Of a DNA stretch of 64,000 nucleotides, positions 1-8,034 are shown in pieces. The DNA is from CAVVDY01 sp963819645 (lineage in GTDB: Bacteria; Acidobacteriota; Terriglobia; Terriglobales; Acidobacteriaceae): assembly GCA_963819645.1 (NCBI GenBank), contig CAWFWZ010000014.1, positions 558,001 through 622,000 of the forward strand. Direction: 5' to 3'. The position numbers and the translations under genes were made by a program. How positions within the stretch are numbered: the first letter of the stretch is position 1; each line of letters opens with the position of its first letter. The notes beneath the pieces were generated by a model. That model was given only the letters and a program-made list of their open reading frames with translations. It made no database searches and was not told the origin of the DNA.

Positions 1-431
1 GAACGATGGAGCTTCGGCGGTGGTGCGTGATGTCGGCGGCGAAGGCGAAGGAACTTGGGTTGAAGCCGATGGCGCGCATCGTGGCGCAGGCGGTCAGCGG
101 GATTGATCCCGCATGGGTGATGATGGCGCCGGTCGATGCGATACGGCAGATCTGGAAGAAGACGGGCTGGACAGACAAGGACGTCGACTTGTACGAAATC
201 AACGAGGCGTTCTCGGTCGCGGCCATCGGTGTCACTCGTGAGTTGGGCATCGACCTGAGCAAAGTTAACGTGAATGGCGGAGCAGTCGCGCTGGGGCACG
301 CGATTGGATCGAGCGGCTCGCGAATCCTGGTGACGCTCCTCTATGAAATGGCACGCCGCGACGTACACAAAGGCATTGCGGCACTCTGCCTGGGCGGCGG
401 GAACGCTGTCGCTCTGGCGGTAGAACGGTAG
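1..431 (+). CDS. Acetyl-CoA acetyltransferase (thiolase), C-terminal part, frameshifted
   Basis: This is the C-terminal third of a thiolase that condenses or cleaves acyl-CoA with CoA; the rest lies before the window. The family signatures NDGASAVV, NEAFSVAA, the GHAIGSSGSR histidine loop and the terminal CLGGGNAVA loop with the second catalytic cysteine are visible. NDGASAVV is read in one frame (2-25) and VMSAAKAKELG onward in another, so there is a one-base shift at about position 26; the apparent ATG at position 6 is out of frame and is not the start. It could serve fatty acid beta-oxidation or acetoacetyl-CoA synthesis; the sequence does not decide which. Confidence 0.85.
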   Translation, partial: TMELRRWCVMSAAKAKELGLKPMARIVAQAVSGIDPAWVMMAPVDAIRQIWKKTGWTDKDVDLYEINEAFSVAAIGVTRELGIDLSKVNVNGGAVALGHAIGSSGSRILVTLLYEMARRDVHKGIAALCLGGGNAVALAVER

Positions 432-747
432 CGAAGGTTTGATTGGGCGGAGCACGCCTGCAGGAGTGCACATAAGCGGATGTAGTGAGCCTTGTATCAG
501 GGCACGGCTTCAGCCGTGCCGCTACCGCCTGGAAAGATGCCGGCCTTTAGGCCCTGAGGATTACAGCGGGGGCTGAAGCCCCGATTTTTCCTTGCCGGTT
601 TGGCCCGAGTGAACTCGGGCCCTGATGCAGGACACTCGAGAAGTTGTTTTTGTGCACACCTAAGGCTTTCGAGTGTGGTGGCCCCGGGATCTTCCGGCGG
701 GAACCTTTCTAGCGGCCATTCGTATCTTTAAAAGTAGGGAGGGGAGC
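432..747. repeat. Intergenic hairpin-repeat cluster
   Basis: No gene is seen here. The stretch holds a perfect palindrome ggcacggcttcagccgtgcc (501-520), a GGGGC-TGAA-GCCCC hairpin followed by a T-run (569-590) that could end thiolase transcription, and an inverted repeat ggcccgag/ctcgggcc near 602-621. The same units recur through the window with paired base changes in their stems. Confidence 0.75.
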
Positions 748-1077
748 ATGTACTGCAACTATTGCGGAAAAGTCATTCAGGACGACGCGAACGTATGCGC
801 CTACTGCGGACAGCGTGTAGGGCCCATTGCGGGACGCACGCGGCTTCTTCGTCCGCCGAAGGGCAGCCCCGATCGCAAAATCGCAGGCGTCTGCGCGGCC
901 TTTGCCGAGTACTTTGATTTGGACGTCACGGTAGTGCGCGTGGTGTGGCTGTTGGTGGTTCTCTGCGCCGGTACAGGATTGCTGGCCTACATCATTGCTT
1001 GGATTGTGATTCCGGAAGGCTCGGCGGTGGTCATGTCGGCGCCGCCGGCAAACGTGCAGCCGTACCAGCATCCGTAG
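748..1077 (+). CDS. PspC-domain membrane protein with N-terminal zinc ribbon
   Basis: A 109-residue protein. Residues 3-20 carry two CxxC pairs (C3/C6 and C17/C20) that form a zinc-ribbon. Residues 34-100 form a PspC domain, with RKIAGVCAAFAEYFDLD followed by one long hydrophobic segment (VVWLLVVL to IAWIVIP) that should span or insert in the membrane. PspC proteins take part in envelope-stress sensing in enterobacteria; the role of zinc-ribbon PspC proteins elsewhere is not established. The ATG at 748 is chosen because a purine-rich AGGGAGGGG site lies just upstream. The C-terminus is Pro/Ala-rich. It stands alone, with no other psp gene nearby. Confidence 0.85.
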   Translation: MYCNYCGKVIQDDANVCAYCGQRVGPIAGRTRLLRPPKGSPDRKIAGVCAAFAEYFDLDVTVVRVVWLLVVLCAGTGLLAYIIAWIVIPEGSAVVMSAPPANVQPYQHP

Positions 1078-1165
1078 CTAATTCCTTGACCGGGGAAGGG
1101 GCGCATTCTCCGTGCGCCCTTTTGGTCGGCGTTATTTGAATAGGGCTTGTCTCGCCATTGGCGGC

Positions 1166-1930
1166 ATGCTAGCGTTTCAGCAGATACCGATGCCGAGCCC
1201 CGCGACATCAAAGGCCCCCAGCGAAAAACCTCTCGTTGCCCCGACACCGAAACACGCACAGAGTCAATATGCAGCTACCCTGCTGGAGCACATCCGCCCC
1301 GGCATCGACTGGCTTGACATTGGTTGTGGAAGGCAAGTCGTACCCGATTGGGTCTGGAGCGTTGATGACGCGCGAGAATTGCTACAGGACACCAATCTGA
1401 CTGGGTTGGACATGGATCCTGCCATCGACGAGCACCCGTTGCTGAAAAAGCGCTTGCATTGCTGGGCTGACGACATTCCTGTTCCTGACAATTCGTTCGA
1501 TCTGGTGACAGCGAACATGGTGATGGAGCACGTGGAGGAGCCGGCCAGAGTGCTGCGCGAGATTCGGCGAGTGCTCCGCCCGGGCGGCTCGTTCCTGATC
1601 CACACGGTAAATCTTCGCTACTATCTGATCTGGCTGGCCCGCCTGGTGCCGCAGGGCATAAAGAATCGCCTCATTCATTGGCTTGAGCACCGCGAAGACA
1701 AGGACATCTTTCCCGTTCGCTACCAGTTCAATACGCCGGAGAGCATCGAGCGATGCGCGGCGGAATCGGGACTCAACATCGCCAGCCTGCGCTTTACAAC
1801 TCCCACCCCGAGTTTTCTCGGCACTCCGTTCGAATACCTGGAGCGGCCGATACTCGGGTTGCTGCGCCGCCCGGGACTCGAACATTATCGCGCGAACCTG
1901 ATCGTAGACCTCAGGAAGCCCCAGCAATAA
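1166..1930 (+). CDS. Class I SAM-dependent methyltransferase
   Basis: A Methyltransf_11-type protein of about 254 residues. Motif I is LDIGCG (residues 50-55). LTGLDMDPAI holds the acidic residue that would bind the ribose hydroxyls of SAM. NMVMEHVEEP and RRVLRPGGSFLIHT are motifs III-IV. The C-terminal half has the aromatic, basic character of enzymes acting on glycans, lipids or quinones, but the substrate cannot be read from the sequence. Start is uncertain: ATG at 1166 or 1190, or a GTG at 1112; none has a convincing ribosome site. A MITE-like element begins about 30 bases after its stop. Confidence 0.8.
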   Translation: MLAFQQIPMPSPATSKAPSEKPLVAPTPKHAQSQYAATLLEHIRPGIDWLDIGCGRQVVPDWVWSVDDARELLQDTNLTGLDMDPAIDEHPLLKKRLHCWADDIPVPDNSFDLVTANMVMEHVEEPARVLREIRRVLRPGGSFLIHTVNLRYYLIWLARLVPQGIKNRLIHWLEHREDKDIFPVRYQFNTPESIERCAAESGLNIASLRFTTPTPSFLGTPFEYLERPILGLLRRPGLEHYRANLIVDLRKPQQ

Positions 1931-1962
1931 TCGTTCTCTCTTCCTCACCAACTTATCGAGGC

Positions 1963-2140
1963 CGTTAGCGCGTAGTGGGTCAGTTTGGTTGTCATCCCGA
2001 GCAAGCCTCATTTGCGCAGCGAGGGATCCAGGCGTGCCGATTCGCGCCGGTGCGGCTGGCGAAAGAGCCTGCCCTGAGCGAGCGGAGCGAGTCGAATGGG
2101 CGCGCATCCATATTTAAACTGACCCACTACGCGTTAGCGC
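1963..2140. mobile_element. MITE-like element with terminal inverted repeats and flanking 9-bp direct repeat
   Basis: The 15-base sequence gtagtgggtcagttt at 1972-1986 recurs as its exact reverse complement at 2116-2130, extending to 18 bases if the overlapping flank is counted. Outside these lie identical 9-base copies of cgttagcgc (1963-1971 and 2132-2140), as expected of a target-site duplication, with one extra base on the right. The interior of about 130 bases has no plausible gene and contains pieces of two dispersed repeats of the window. It is read as a non-autonomous mobile element. Confidence 0.6.
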
Positions 2141-2206
2141 AATGGATCTCGTGCGATCATCGATGGGTGTTCGCGCGATTCACGAGAACGCTTGTTGAGG
2201 CACGTC

Positions 2207-3016
2207 ATGGAAAGATTGCAAACCGCCGATGCGACGTTGTACTACCAACTCTCCGGCGCCGGGCCTGACCTTGTGCTGCTGCATCCGTTTCCGCTGAACC
2301 ATCATTTCTGGGATGAGATCGTTCCGAGGCTCAGCGACAAATACCGAGTCATCACGCCCGACCTGCGCGGCCACGGTGAGTCGGAGCTGGGCAACGGTCC
2401 GGCGACGATGGAGAAGCACGCTGCTGACCTGCTTCGCCTTTGCGAAGCTGAAGGAGTAGGCAAGGCTGTCTTCGTTGGGGTCTCGATCGGCGGATACATT
2501 CTGTTCGAGTTCTGGAGGCGGCATAGCGAGCGCGTCGCCGCACTGGTGCTCTCCAACACGCGTGCTTCGGCCGAGACCGACGAGAGTCGCGCGAACCGCT
2601 TGCGTATCGCCGATCAGGTGTTGAGTGAAGGTACGGAGCCGTTCATCGCGGACATGCTAGGAAAGCTTCTCAGCTCAACTACAAGAACAGAGCGGCCCGA
2701 TGTCGTTGAAGCCGCCCGCCGCATGATGCAGAGCATGTCGCCCGAAGACATCGCGGGCGTGCAGCGGGGAATGGCTGACCGTCCAGACTCGGTTGAGACG
2801 TTGAGCACGATCGATGTCCCTGCGCTGGTGATTGCGGGTGAGCAGGACATCCCCCCGCTGAGCGCAGCGGAGTTGATGCGCGACCGAATTCCCGGCAGCA
2901 CTCTGCACGTGATTCCTAAAGCAGGACATTACGCCGCGATGGAACGGCCGGAAGAGTATTCCGGGTTGATTCAGCACTTTGGCGAGAAGAGTCGGGCGGG
3001 TACGAAGCAACTCTGA
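2207..3016 (+). CDS. Alpha/beta-fold hydrolase
   Basis: A 269-residue alpha/beta hydrolase with the full catalytic set: oxyanion motif HPFPLNHHFW (residues 26-35), GHGES, nucleophile elbow GVSIGG with Ser93, an acid in AGEQD, and a histidine in KAGHYAAMERP near the C-terminus. The order and spacing resemble 3-oxoadipate enol-lactonase and related esterases, but the family is too broad to name a substrate. The ATG at 2207 is preferred over upstream TTG codons because TGAGG sits seven bases before it. It has no signal peptide and is probably cytoplasmic. No operon partner is evident. Confidence 0.85.
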   Translation: MERLQTADATLYYQLSGAGPDLVLLHPFPLNHHFWDEIVPRLSDKYRVITPDLRGHGESELGNGPATMEKHAADLLRLCEAEGVGKAVFVGVSIGGYILFEFWRRHSERVAALVLSNTRASAETDESRANRLRIADQVLSEGTEPFIADMLGKLLSSTTRTERPDVVEAARRMMQSMSPEDIAGVQRGMADRPDSVETLSTIDVPALVIAGEQDIPPLSAAELMRDRIPGSTLHVIPKAGHYAAMERPEEYSGLIQHFGEKSRAGTKQL

Positions 3017-3132
3017 TGGATCGCCGGGTGGCGCAAGGATTCATACGCTCACGGCGCGCGAGCCGTACTCCATGCCGGAGAACGATTCCAGCCGGGGACA
3101 CGGTTTAAATTTCAGACGGGAGACAATTCCAG

Positions 3133-3152
3133 CCCAGCGCGGAAGCGCTGGG
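3133..3152. repeat. REP-like hairpin
   Basis: cccagcgc-ggaa-gcgctggg is an 8-bp perfect stem with a GGAA tetraloop. A second copy at 8789-8808 has the same flanks (ttccag before, taac after) but a T-A pair where this one has C-G, so the stem is conserved through paired changes. It lies just beyond the 3' end of the REP-associated transposase gene. Confidence 0.7.
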
Positions 3153-3163
3153 TAACCGTCCGT

Positions 3164-3628
3164 CTATAAGATCCGAGCCCCTTCAGGGGCGACACAACTC
3201 CGGACGAATTCCTGGTTGATTCCCGCAGCCCGCAGAATCGACCGAAACTCCTCTTCGAATGAATATCGTGCATGATGCTGCGGCTGGTGCGAGATGTAGT
3301 TCACCACGCGCCTTATATTTGATGGGCTCACGCTAAAAGCTCCATACCCTTGTTGCCACTGGAAGAGCCGCACCGATTCGCGGAGCCATCGGCTTGACTT
3401 GCACTTCAATGCGCGCACGGCATTTGGCACAGCCAAATCTGGTGGCAGATCGACAAGTACATGGATGTGGTTCTGGGTTCCGCCAACCGCGAACACGCGC
3501 ATGTCGTGATTCCGAGCAATTCCGGCGAGGTAGGCCCAAGTAGTTTCCAGTGAAGACTTGGGAATGCTGTTTCGGCGCTCTTTCGTGAAGACGATGTGGA
3601 AGAGGGAACGGCAGAGGCTGTGGGACAT
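3164..3628 (-). CDS. REP-associated tyrosine transposase (RAYT, IS200/IS605 Y1 family)
   Basis: A 154-residue Y1_Tnp domain protein. The HUH metal-binding motif is H54-I-H56 in TQNHIHVLVD. The catalytic tyrosine is probably Y111 in NYISHQ, with Q115 four residues later, the helix arrangement known for IS200/IS605 TnpA. WQQGYGAFSVS is the usual family block. RAYTs nick single-stranded DNA at REP palindromes and are often domesticated rather than autonomous. Short GCCCC/GGGGC palindromes flank the gene: one at 3177-3190, inside its own last codons, and one at 3690-3703 upstream of its start. The reading frame is intact, so it may be functional. Confidence 0.9.
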   Translation of the reverse strand: MSHSLCRSLFHIVFTKERRNSIPKSSLETTWAYLAGIARNHDMRVFAVGGTQNHIHVLVDLPPDLAVPNAVRALKCKSSRWLRESVRLFQWQQGYGAFSVSPSNIRRVVNYISHQPQHHARYSFEEEFRSILRAAGINQEFVRSCVAPEGARIL

Positions 3629-3689
3629 GCATTCACGCTAGCGTGCCCCGAACTCCTGCGTTGTGACGACTGGCACCTTTCGATGTGCC

Positions 3690-3703
3690 GCCCCTAAAGG
3701 GGC
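3690..3703. repeat. REP palindrome upstream of the RAYT gene
   Basis: gcccctaaaggggc pairs as GCCCC/GGGGC. Its sister gcccctgaaggggc, read on the minus strand, is at 3177-3190 in the 3' end of the transposase gene. An adjoining hairpin ggcac-ctttcgat-gtgcc lies at about 3672-3689. From 3722 to 3760 there is a copy of the widespread 'agatccctcgg..cgggatgac' repeat. Confidence 0.6.
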
Positions 3704-3785
3704 TCAGGTTCACAGAAAAGGCATTGCAGATCCCTCGGCTCCGCTCGGGATGACACCTATAGCGGAACGGTGATTAACACTAGGC

Positions 3786-4106
3786 CTACTTGCGCGTGCG
3801 TTTCGTCTTGGCCGGTGTGGCGGGTGCCGCGGGCGAGCCGGTAGCCGCAGGCGCGCCTTCGAGTTGGGACTTGGCATCGCCCAGAAGCTTATTGAACGCC
3901 GCTTCTTTGGTGAGCTCTTTCTTGGGAGATTCGTTGTGGCGAAAGGGATGTTCGGTGTGACAGATGCGGCAGGCAACCTTCTGCACTTCATCACCCACCA
4001 TCGCCGCGATGGAGTGGTCGGTGGATCGTTTACAGCGCGTGCAGTAGTCGTCGATGTAGTCGCCCAGGCGCACAGTTCCCTCCGCGCAAAACACGCAGTT
4101 TAGCAC
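3786..4106 (-). CDS. Small cysteine-rich (zinc-ribbon-like) protein, function unknown
   Basis: A 106-residue protein with three CxxC pairs in its N-terminal half: C4/C7, C22/C25 and C46/C49. The last is followed by histidine (CRICHTEH). With no signal peptide, the CxxCH is more likely a zinc site than a haem site. The C-terminal third is a low-complexity Ala/Pro/Thr/Lys tail ending KTKRTRK, suggesting nucleic-acid or ribosome contact, but this is only a guess. It starts nine bases after the cytochrome c gene, so the two are probably co-transcribed. I do not recognise a named family. Confidence 0.65.
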   Translation of the reverse strand: MLNCVFCAEGTVRLGDYIDDYCTRCKRSTDHSIAAMVGDEVQKVACRICHTEHPFRHNESPKKELTKEAAFNKLLGDAKSQLEGAPAATGSPAAPATPAKTKRTRK

Positions 4107-4115
4107 GTCAAGTGT

Positions 4116-4514
4116 TTACTTGTTCTGCGATTCCAGGAAGCTCACAATCTGCCAGCGCTGCTGTTTTGGCAGGTTCGACCATGAGGGCATTCCATTATTC
4201 AGGTTGCCGTTGGTGATGAACCAGAACAGCTCGCCGGGCTTGGCGGACTTCACGCTGCTGCTCTGAAGCGCCGGCGCCGGCCCCATGCCCTGAAGGTTGT
4301 TGCCATGGCATTGCGCGCAGTTCTGGCCATAGAGCTTCTTGCCTCCGGCAGCAGCATTGGCGTTGCCGGCATAGGGGTTGTTCATGGATGCGGCCGAAGC
4401 CGGAGCGCCGCGAAACCCGCCGCTCTCCGCCGACAAAATCAGCGGCAGGCAAAGAAGACAGGCAGCAGAAACAAAACACAACGTCGCGCGGAAGGATCGC
4501 GGAAATCGCTTCAA
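4116..4514 (-). CDS. Secreted mono-haem cytochrome c
   Basis: A 132-residue class I cytochrome c. Residues 1-29 are a signal peptide (basic MKRFPRSFR, then a hydrophobic core), so it acts in the periplasm. The haem site is C66-A-Q-C69-H70 in QNCAQCHGNN; the sixth ligand is probably M109 in NNGMPSW. The fold corresponds to the small cytochrome_CBB3 / c-X type. It is a likely electron carrier, but its partner is not apparent because no oxidase or dehydrogenase genes lie nearby. It is the first gene of a two-gene unit with the cysteine-rich protein downstream. Confidence 0.85.
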   Translation of the reverse strand: MKRFPRSFRATLCFVSAACLLCLPLILSAESGGFRGAPASAASMNNPYAGNANAAAGGKKLYGQNCAQCHGNNLQGMGPAPALQSSSVKSAKPGELFWFITNGNLNNGMPSWSNLPKQQRWQIVSFLESQNK

Positions 4515-4613
4515 ATCTTTTCTCCGTCGGTGAAATACGTTTGCGAGGGCACCAACAACGTCTCTATAGGATTAACCGAAAGGGCGGAAAGGCTCAAGGG
4601 GCGGAGTGCCTGT

Positions 4614-4838
4614 CTAGGTCGAAACGTGGGGAGTACGCGATCCGTGGGAAAACTTCCGAACGACACGTCGTACAAGGTCAACTAGAATCATCACCAATCC
4701 AACACCAGATGCCAACAACCCGCCGAACAGTATTACGACGCCGACCGTGCTTCCGCAAGGGCCAAGAAGGATACCGCCAATAAGCAGCACCGGCATTCCG
4801 ACAGCTAGAGTGTACGCGCCGCGTTTGAGCAGGCTCAC
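4614..4838 (-). CDS. Small two-helix membrane protein, unknown
   Basis: A 74-residue ORF with two hydrophobic helices (about residues 10-28 and 33-55) joined by a short loop, then a basic tail (RRVVRKFSHGSR) expected on the cytoplasmic side. The hydrophobic periodicity makes it a plausible gene. I know no family for it, and it lies alone between the cytochrome and aroA. Confidence 0.45.
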   Translation of the reverse strand: MSLLKRGAYTLAVGMPVLLIGGILLGPCGSTVGVVILFGGLLASGVGLVMILVDLVRRVVRKFSHGSRTPHVST

Positions 4839-4884
4839 GAGGGCAGTATAGCAACATGCTCAGATCGAGCTTGCGCCGGGCTTC

Positions 4885-6172
4885 TCATCGTTCCACCACC
4901 CGCTCCAGGTCGTCGAAGAATCCCGGATACGAAATCGCCACACAGTCAGGGTTGTGAATCACGGTCTCGCCGTCCGCGCGCAGGGCAGCAATCGCGAACG
5001 CCATCGCGATGCGGTGATCGTGGTAGCTCTCAATCTCTGCGCCGTGCAGCCGCTGGTTGCCGGGGATACGCCAGCCGTCGTCCGTCTGCTCCACCTGCGC
5101 TCCCATTGCCTGCAGGTTGCGCGTGACGGCGCTGAGCCGGTCTGACTCCTTCACCCGCAGCTCAGCCGCATCGCGCACTTCGATCCCTGCCGCTGTGTAC
5201 GGCGCAATCGCTGCCAGCACCGGCAACTCGTCGATGAGCAACGCGGTCTGCGCGCCCGCAATCACCACATGCCGACCTTGCCCCGGAACGAGCGCGATCG
5301 TGCCTACCAATTCGCCGTGCTGCTCTTCGACGCGCAACATGGAAACGCGACATCCCATCGCGGTGAGCACATCGAGCAACGCAGAGCGCGTGGGATTCAG
5401 CAGCACTCCGTCGAGCACCAGGTTCGACTCGGGAAAAATTGCGGCGGCACACAGGAAGAATGCCGCCGACGAACTGTCGCCCGGAACATAGGCTTCCAAC
5501 GGCTTGAGGGTCTGGCCGCCGCGAATGCTGACCGGATTGCGCGAGCGCTCCAGCTCGGCGCCGAAGGCGCGCAAAGCAAGCTCGCCGTGATCGCGCGTGG
5601 CATGCGCTTCTTCGACGGTTGTTGTGCCGTCGGCCAGCAGCCCGGCGAAAAGCAGGCACGTCTTCACCTGCGCGCTGGCCACGGGCGGCCGATAGCTGAT
5701 TCCACGCAGACGCGCTCCGTTGATTCGCAGCGGCGCGTGGCCATCGATCGGACTCGATCTGCGCTCCCATCTGCGAGAGCGGCTCGATGACTCGCTTCAT
5801 CGGACGCTTTGACAGCGAAGCATCGCCGATGAGCTCGCTGCTGAACGGCTGAGCGGCGAGGATTCCCGACAGCATGCGCATGGTCGAGCCCGAGTTGCCG
5901 CAGTCCAACGCCTCCGAAGGAGGCTTGAGTTGCGGGCCCAGCCCTTCGATCACCACGCTGCCGTCTTCGCCTCGCTCGACAGCGCAGCCCAGGCGTCGCA
6001 CGCATTCCAAGGTGCTGGCGCAGTCGGCGCCGGGCGCGAAGTTTTCAAATCGCGACGTTCCAGCCGCGAGCGCCGCCAGCATGGCATAGCGGTGCGAAAT
6101 GGATTTGTCGCCCGGCATGCGAAGGCTTCCCAGCACATTGCGCGCACTCTGCACTGTCACCGTTGCATTCAT
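4885..6172 (-). CDS. aroA: 3-phosphoshikimate 1-carboxyvinyltransferase (EPSP synthase), one frameshift
   Basis: EPSP synthase transfers enolpyruvate from PEP to shikimate-3-phosphate, the sixth step to chorismate. The N-terminal part shows PGDKSISHR, DCGNSGSTMRML and GDASLSKRPMKRV, which form the substrate and PEP sites. The C-terminal part shows SAQVKTCLLFAG, RDHGE, PGDSSSAAF, KESDRL and HDHRIAMAF. The two parts are in different frames. Inspection gives QMGAQIESDR, then a lost base near 5744, then DGHAPLRINGARLRGISYRPP, which restores a typical chain. Both halves are otherwise fully conserved, so a sequence error is likely. The last downstream partner of the shikimate pathway in this window is the cluster at 60-64 kb. 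Confidence 0.9.
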
Positions 6173-6197
6173 TATGAAAACCGCCTGTCTATGCCTC

Positions 6198-6227
6198 TTG
6201 ACACCGGCGAGATTTTATGAGTTGTAA
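6198..6227 (+). promoter_or_regulatory. Possible sigma-70 promoter for the TPR protein
   Basis: TTGACA at 6198-6203 is followed after 18 bases by TTGTAA (6222-6227). The -35 is perfect and the -10 is weak. It lies about 150 bases before the ATG at 6375. A minus-strand promoter for aroA must also lie in this 200-base divergent region. Confidence 0.35.
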
Positions 6228-6374
6228 AGGTTTCATAGACAACTCCGACCGAGAACTTACATCTGATGAAAACAAGCGTCAGCGTTGAAGTCACTGCGCT
6301 GCTGAAACACCGCAGGTCCTGCCCGCAGGAGCAGCACCCCGGGAACAGCTTCAAGAACGAACCAGGTGTGTGAA

Positions 6375-7436
6375 ATGCGACTCCGGGTGCTGTCTTCCGT
6401 CCTCTGCTTTGCAGTTTCTCTGGTTGTGACCAGCGCCGCTCAGTTCGGGCCTCCAACTCAAGGAATGCGTGATCTGCCTCGGGGCATGGCTTCGGACAAA
6501 GGATCCTCCTTTATTACAGGCACCTGCTTCGGGGTGGATGGCATTCCTCTGAGCGGGGTCACGGTTGAACTTCGCGACACCTCGACCAATGCAGTTCTGG
6601 CGTCTACCAGTACCCATTCTAACGGCTCGTTCGACTTCTACGAGATGCCCGCCGGGAGCTACGAACTGGTGGCGCGGTCGCAAGGGGACGAAGCCCAAGA
6701 AGTGATTCCTGCCGGCCGCACTATCAATCGAATCGATCTTCAGATGGTTCGCACCGTGGCGAGTGGCGGAAGTGACGCCGCTATTTCCGTGGTGCGCCTC
6801 AAGATTCCGCAGAGAGCCCGGGACCGCTACAACAAAGCCGCCCAGGCTTATGTTCGAGGCAAACTCGACCAGGCAGACAAAGCCGTCAACCAGTCGCTCG
6901 CCATCTATGCGGACAACCCTGAGGCGCTCACCCTGCGGGGATTAATCGCGTGGCACAACAAGAATGCCGACGCCGCAGTCGAGGACCTGCAGAAGTCCAT
7001 CGCTGTCGACCCGAGCTATGGGCCGGCTTATACCGCGATGAGCTCGATCTTGAACAACCAGGGCAAGTACGACGAGGCAGTCCGCATCACTGAGCAAGCG
7101 GTCGCAATCAATCCAAATGCATGGCAAGGATACTTCGAAATGGCCAAGGCGATGCTCGGAAAAGGCCTGTACCAGAAGGCACTCCAGATCGCTGACAAAA
7201 CTGAGACTTTGGCTCCCACTGGCATTGCCGGCATTCATCTGCTGAAGGCCTACGCGCTAGTGCCGCTGAAACTGTACAAGGAAGCCGGGACGGAGCTGCA
7301 GGCCTTCCTGTCGCATGCTCCGCGGGGTCAGGACACTTCTGGAGTGAAGGTTCTGCTGGCAAAGGTGCAGGCTGCGGAGGCGGCCGCAGCGACCAACCCG
7401 AACGCTACGCTGGGATTCGCGCTGGTGAATCACTGA
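6375..7436 (+). CDS. Secreted carboxypeptidase-regulatory-like and TPR protein
   Basis: A 353-residue exported protein. A signal peptide (residues 1-25, ending TSAAQ) is followed at about 45-120 by a carboxypeptidase-regulatory-like beta-sandwich (GIPLSGVTVELRD, SNGSFDFYEMPAGSYELVA). From about 150 there are at least four tetratricopeptide repeats (NKAAQAYVRGKLDQADKAV, LRGLIAWHNKNADAAVEDL, AMSSILNNQGKYDEAV, EMAKAMLGKGLYQKAL). This architecture is common in Acidobacteriota envelopes and is thought to serve protein-protein contact. The ATG at 6375 is preferred because AGGTG precedes it. No enzyme domain is present. Confidence 0.85.
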   Translation: MRLRVLSSVLCFAVSLVVTSAAQFGPPTQGMRDLPRGMASDKGSSFITGTCFGVDGIPLSGVTVELRDTSTNAVLASTSTHSNGSFDFYEMPAGSYELVARSQGDEAQEVIPAGRTINRIDLQMVRTVASGGSDAAISVVRLKIPQRARDRYNKAAQAYVRGKLDQADKAVNQSLAIYADNPEALTLRGLIAWHNKNADAAVEDLQKSIAVDPSYGPAYTAMSSILNNQGKYDEAVRITEQAVAINPNAWQGYFEMAKAMLGKGLYQKALQIADKTETLAPTGIAGIHLLKAYALVPLKLYKEAGTELQAFLSHAPRGQDTSGVKVLLAKVQAAEAAAATNPNATLGFALVNH

Positions 7437-7450
7437 TCGGCAACGCAGGT

Positions 7451-7858
7451 TCAGGAAGCTGTGCCGACGCGCTCTCTGGCCTCAGCCAGCAACGCCGGTG
7501 AAACTTCGCGGAGCCGCACTGAGATCTCAAAACGCGGCGTGTTCGCGCCTCGTCCCCATCGGGCCACTTCCCAGTGCGCGCGCAGAAATCTCACATCCGG
7601 GCGCTGTGAAAGATCGACCAGCAGCGGGTACTCGCCCGGGTAGAACTTCTGCGACAAACCGGCGAGCGGCTTCGTTTCCCAGGTCGCTCCATCGGCAGAG
7701 GCAAAAATTCCCAGCTCGATCGACTCCTGTTCCACGACCGCGGTGACCAAGAGGGTTATGAGGAACATACGGTGTTCGGCGGCGCCTATGTCGACAGGCG
7801 CGCTGTCGCCATTGCCGGTGACAACGGTAGCTTCGGGAGCAAGGAAGGCATCAATCAT
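7451..7858 (-). CDS. Conserved hypothetical protein
   Basis: A 135-residue intact ORF without signal peptide or membrane segment. It has regular beta-strand-like alternation (HRMFLITLLVTAVVEQESIELGIF, read here only in part) and a well-structured core including WGRGANTPRFEISVRLRE. The composition and absence of low complexity support a real protein, probably a beta-sandwich. I do not recognise a characterised family. It is convergent with the TPR gene, 14 bases away. Confidence 0.6.
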   Translation of the reverse strand: MIDAFLAPEATVVTGNGDSAPVDIGAAEHRMFLITLLVTAVVEQESIELGIFASADGATWETKPLAGLSQKFYPGEYPLLVDLSQRPDVRFLRAHWEVARWGRGANTPRFEISVRLREVSPALLAEARERVGTAS

Positions 7859-7942
7859 GACGCCTGTATTTTAGCCAAAGAGCGCTCGCCGACCCGTGAC
7901 TCTGGTCACAATCGCACATGACCAAACGTCAATTCGGAAGGT

Positions 7943-7971
7943 TTGACATGTCCATATCCGGGGCTTAAGAT
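7943..7971 (+). promoter_or_regulatory. Sigma-70-type promoter of the DUF1579 gene
   Basis: A perfect TTGACA (7943-7948) is separated by 17 bases from TAAGAT (7966-7971). This is a near-consensus housekeeping promoter with an expected start of transcription near 7978, about 57 bases before the ATG at 8035. Confidence 0.65.
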
Positions 7972-8034
7972 TTCGCCGCCGAAGGACTGGGGGGCTTTGA
8001 GCCGCCCAAGAGCCTCGGCGAGGAGAGGGAGATC

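Noticed and set aside
4018..4106. CxxCH in the cysteine-rich protein as a haem site
   Set aside because: There is no signal peptide for export to the haem-ligation machinery, and the other CxxC pairs point to zinc.
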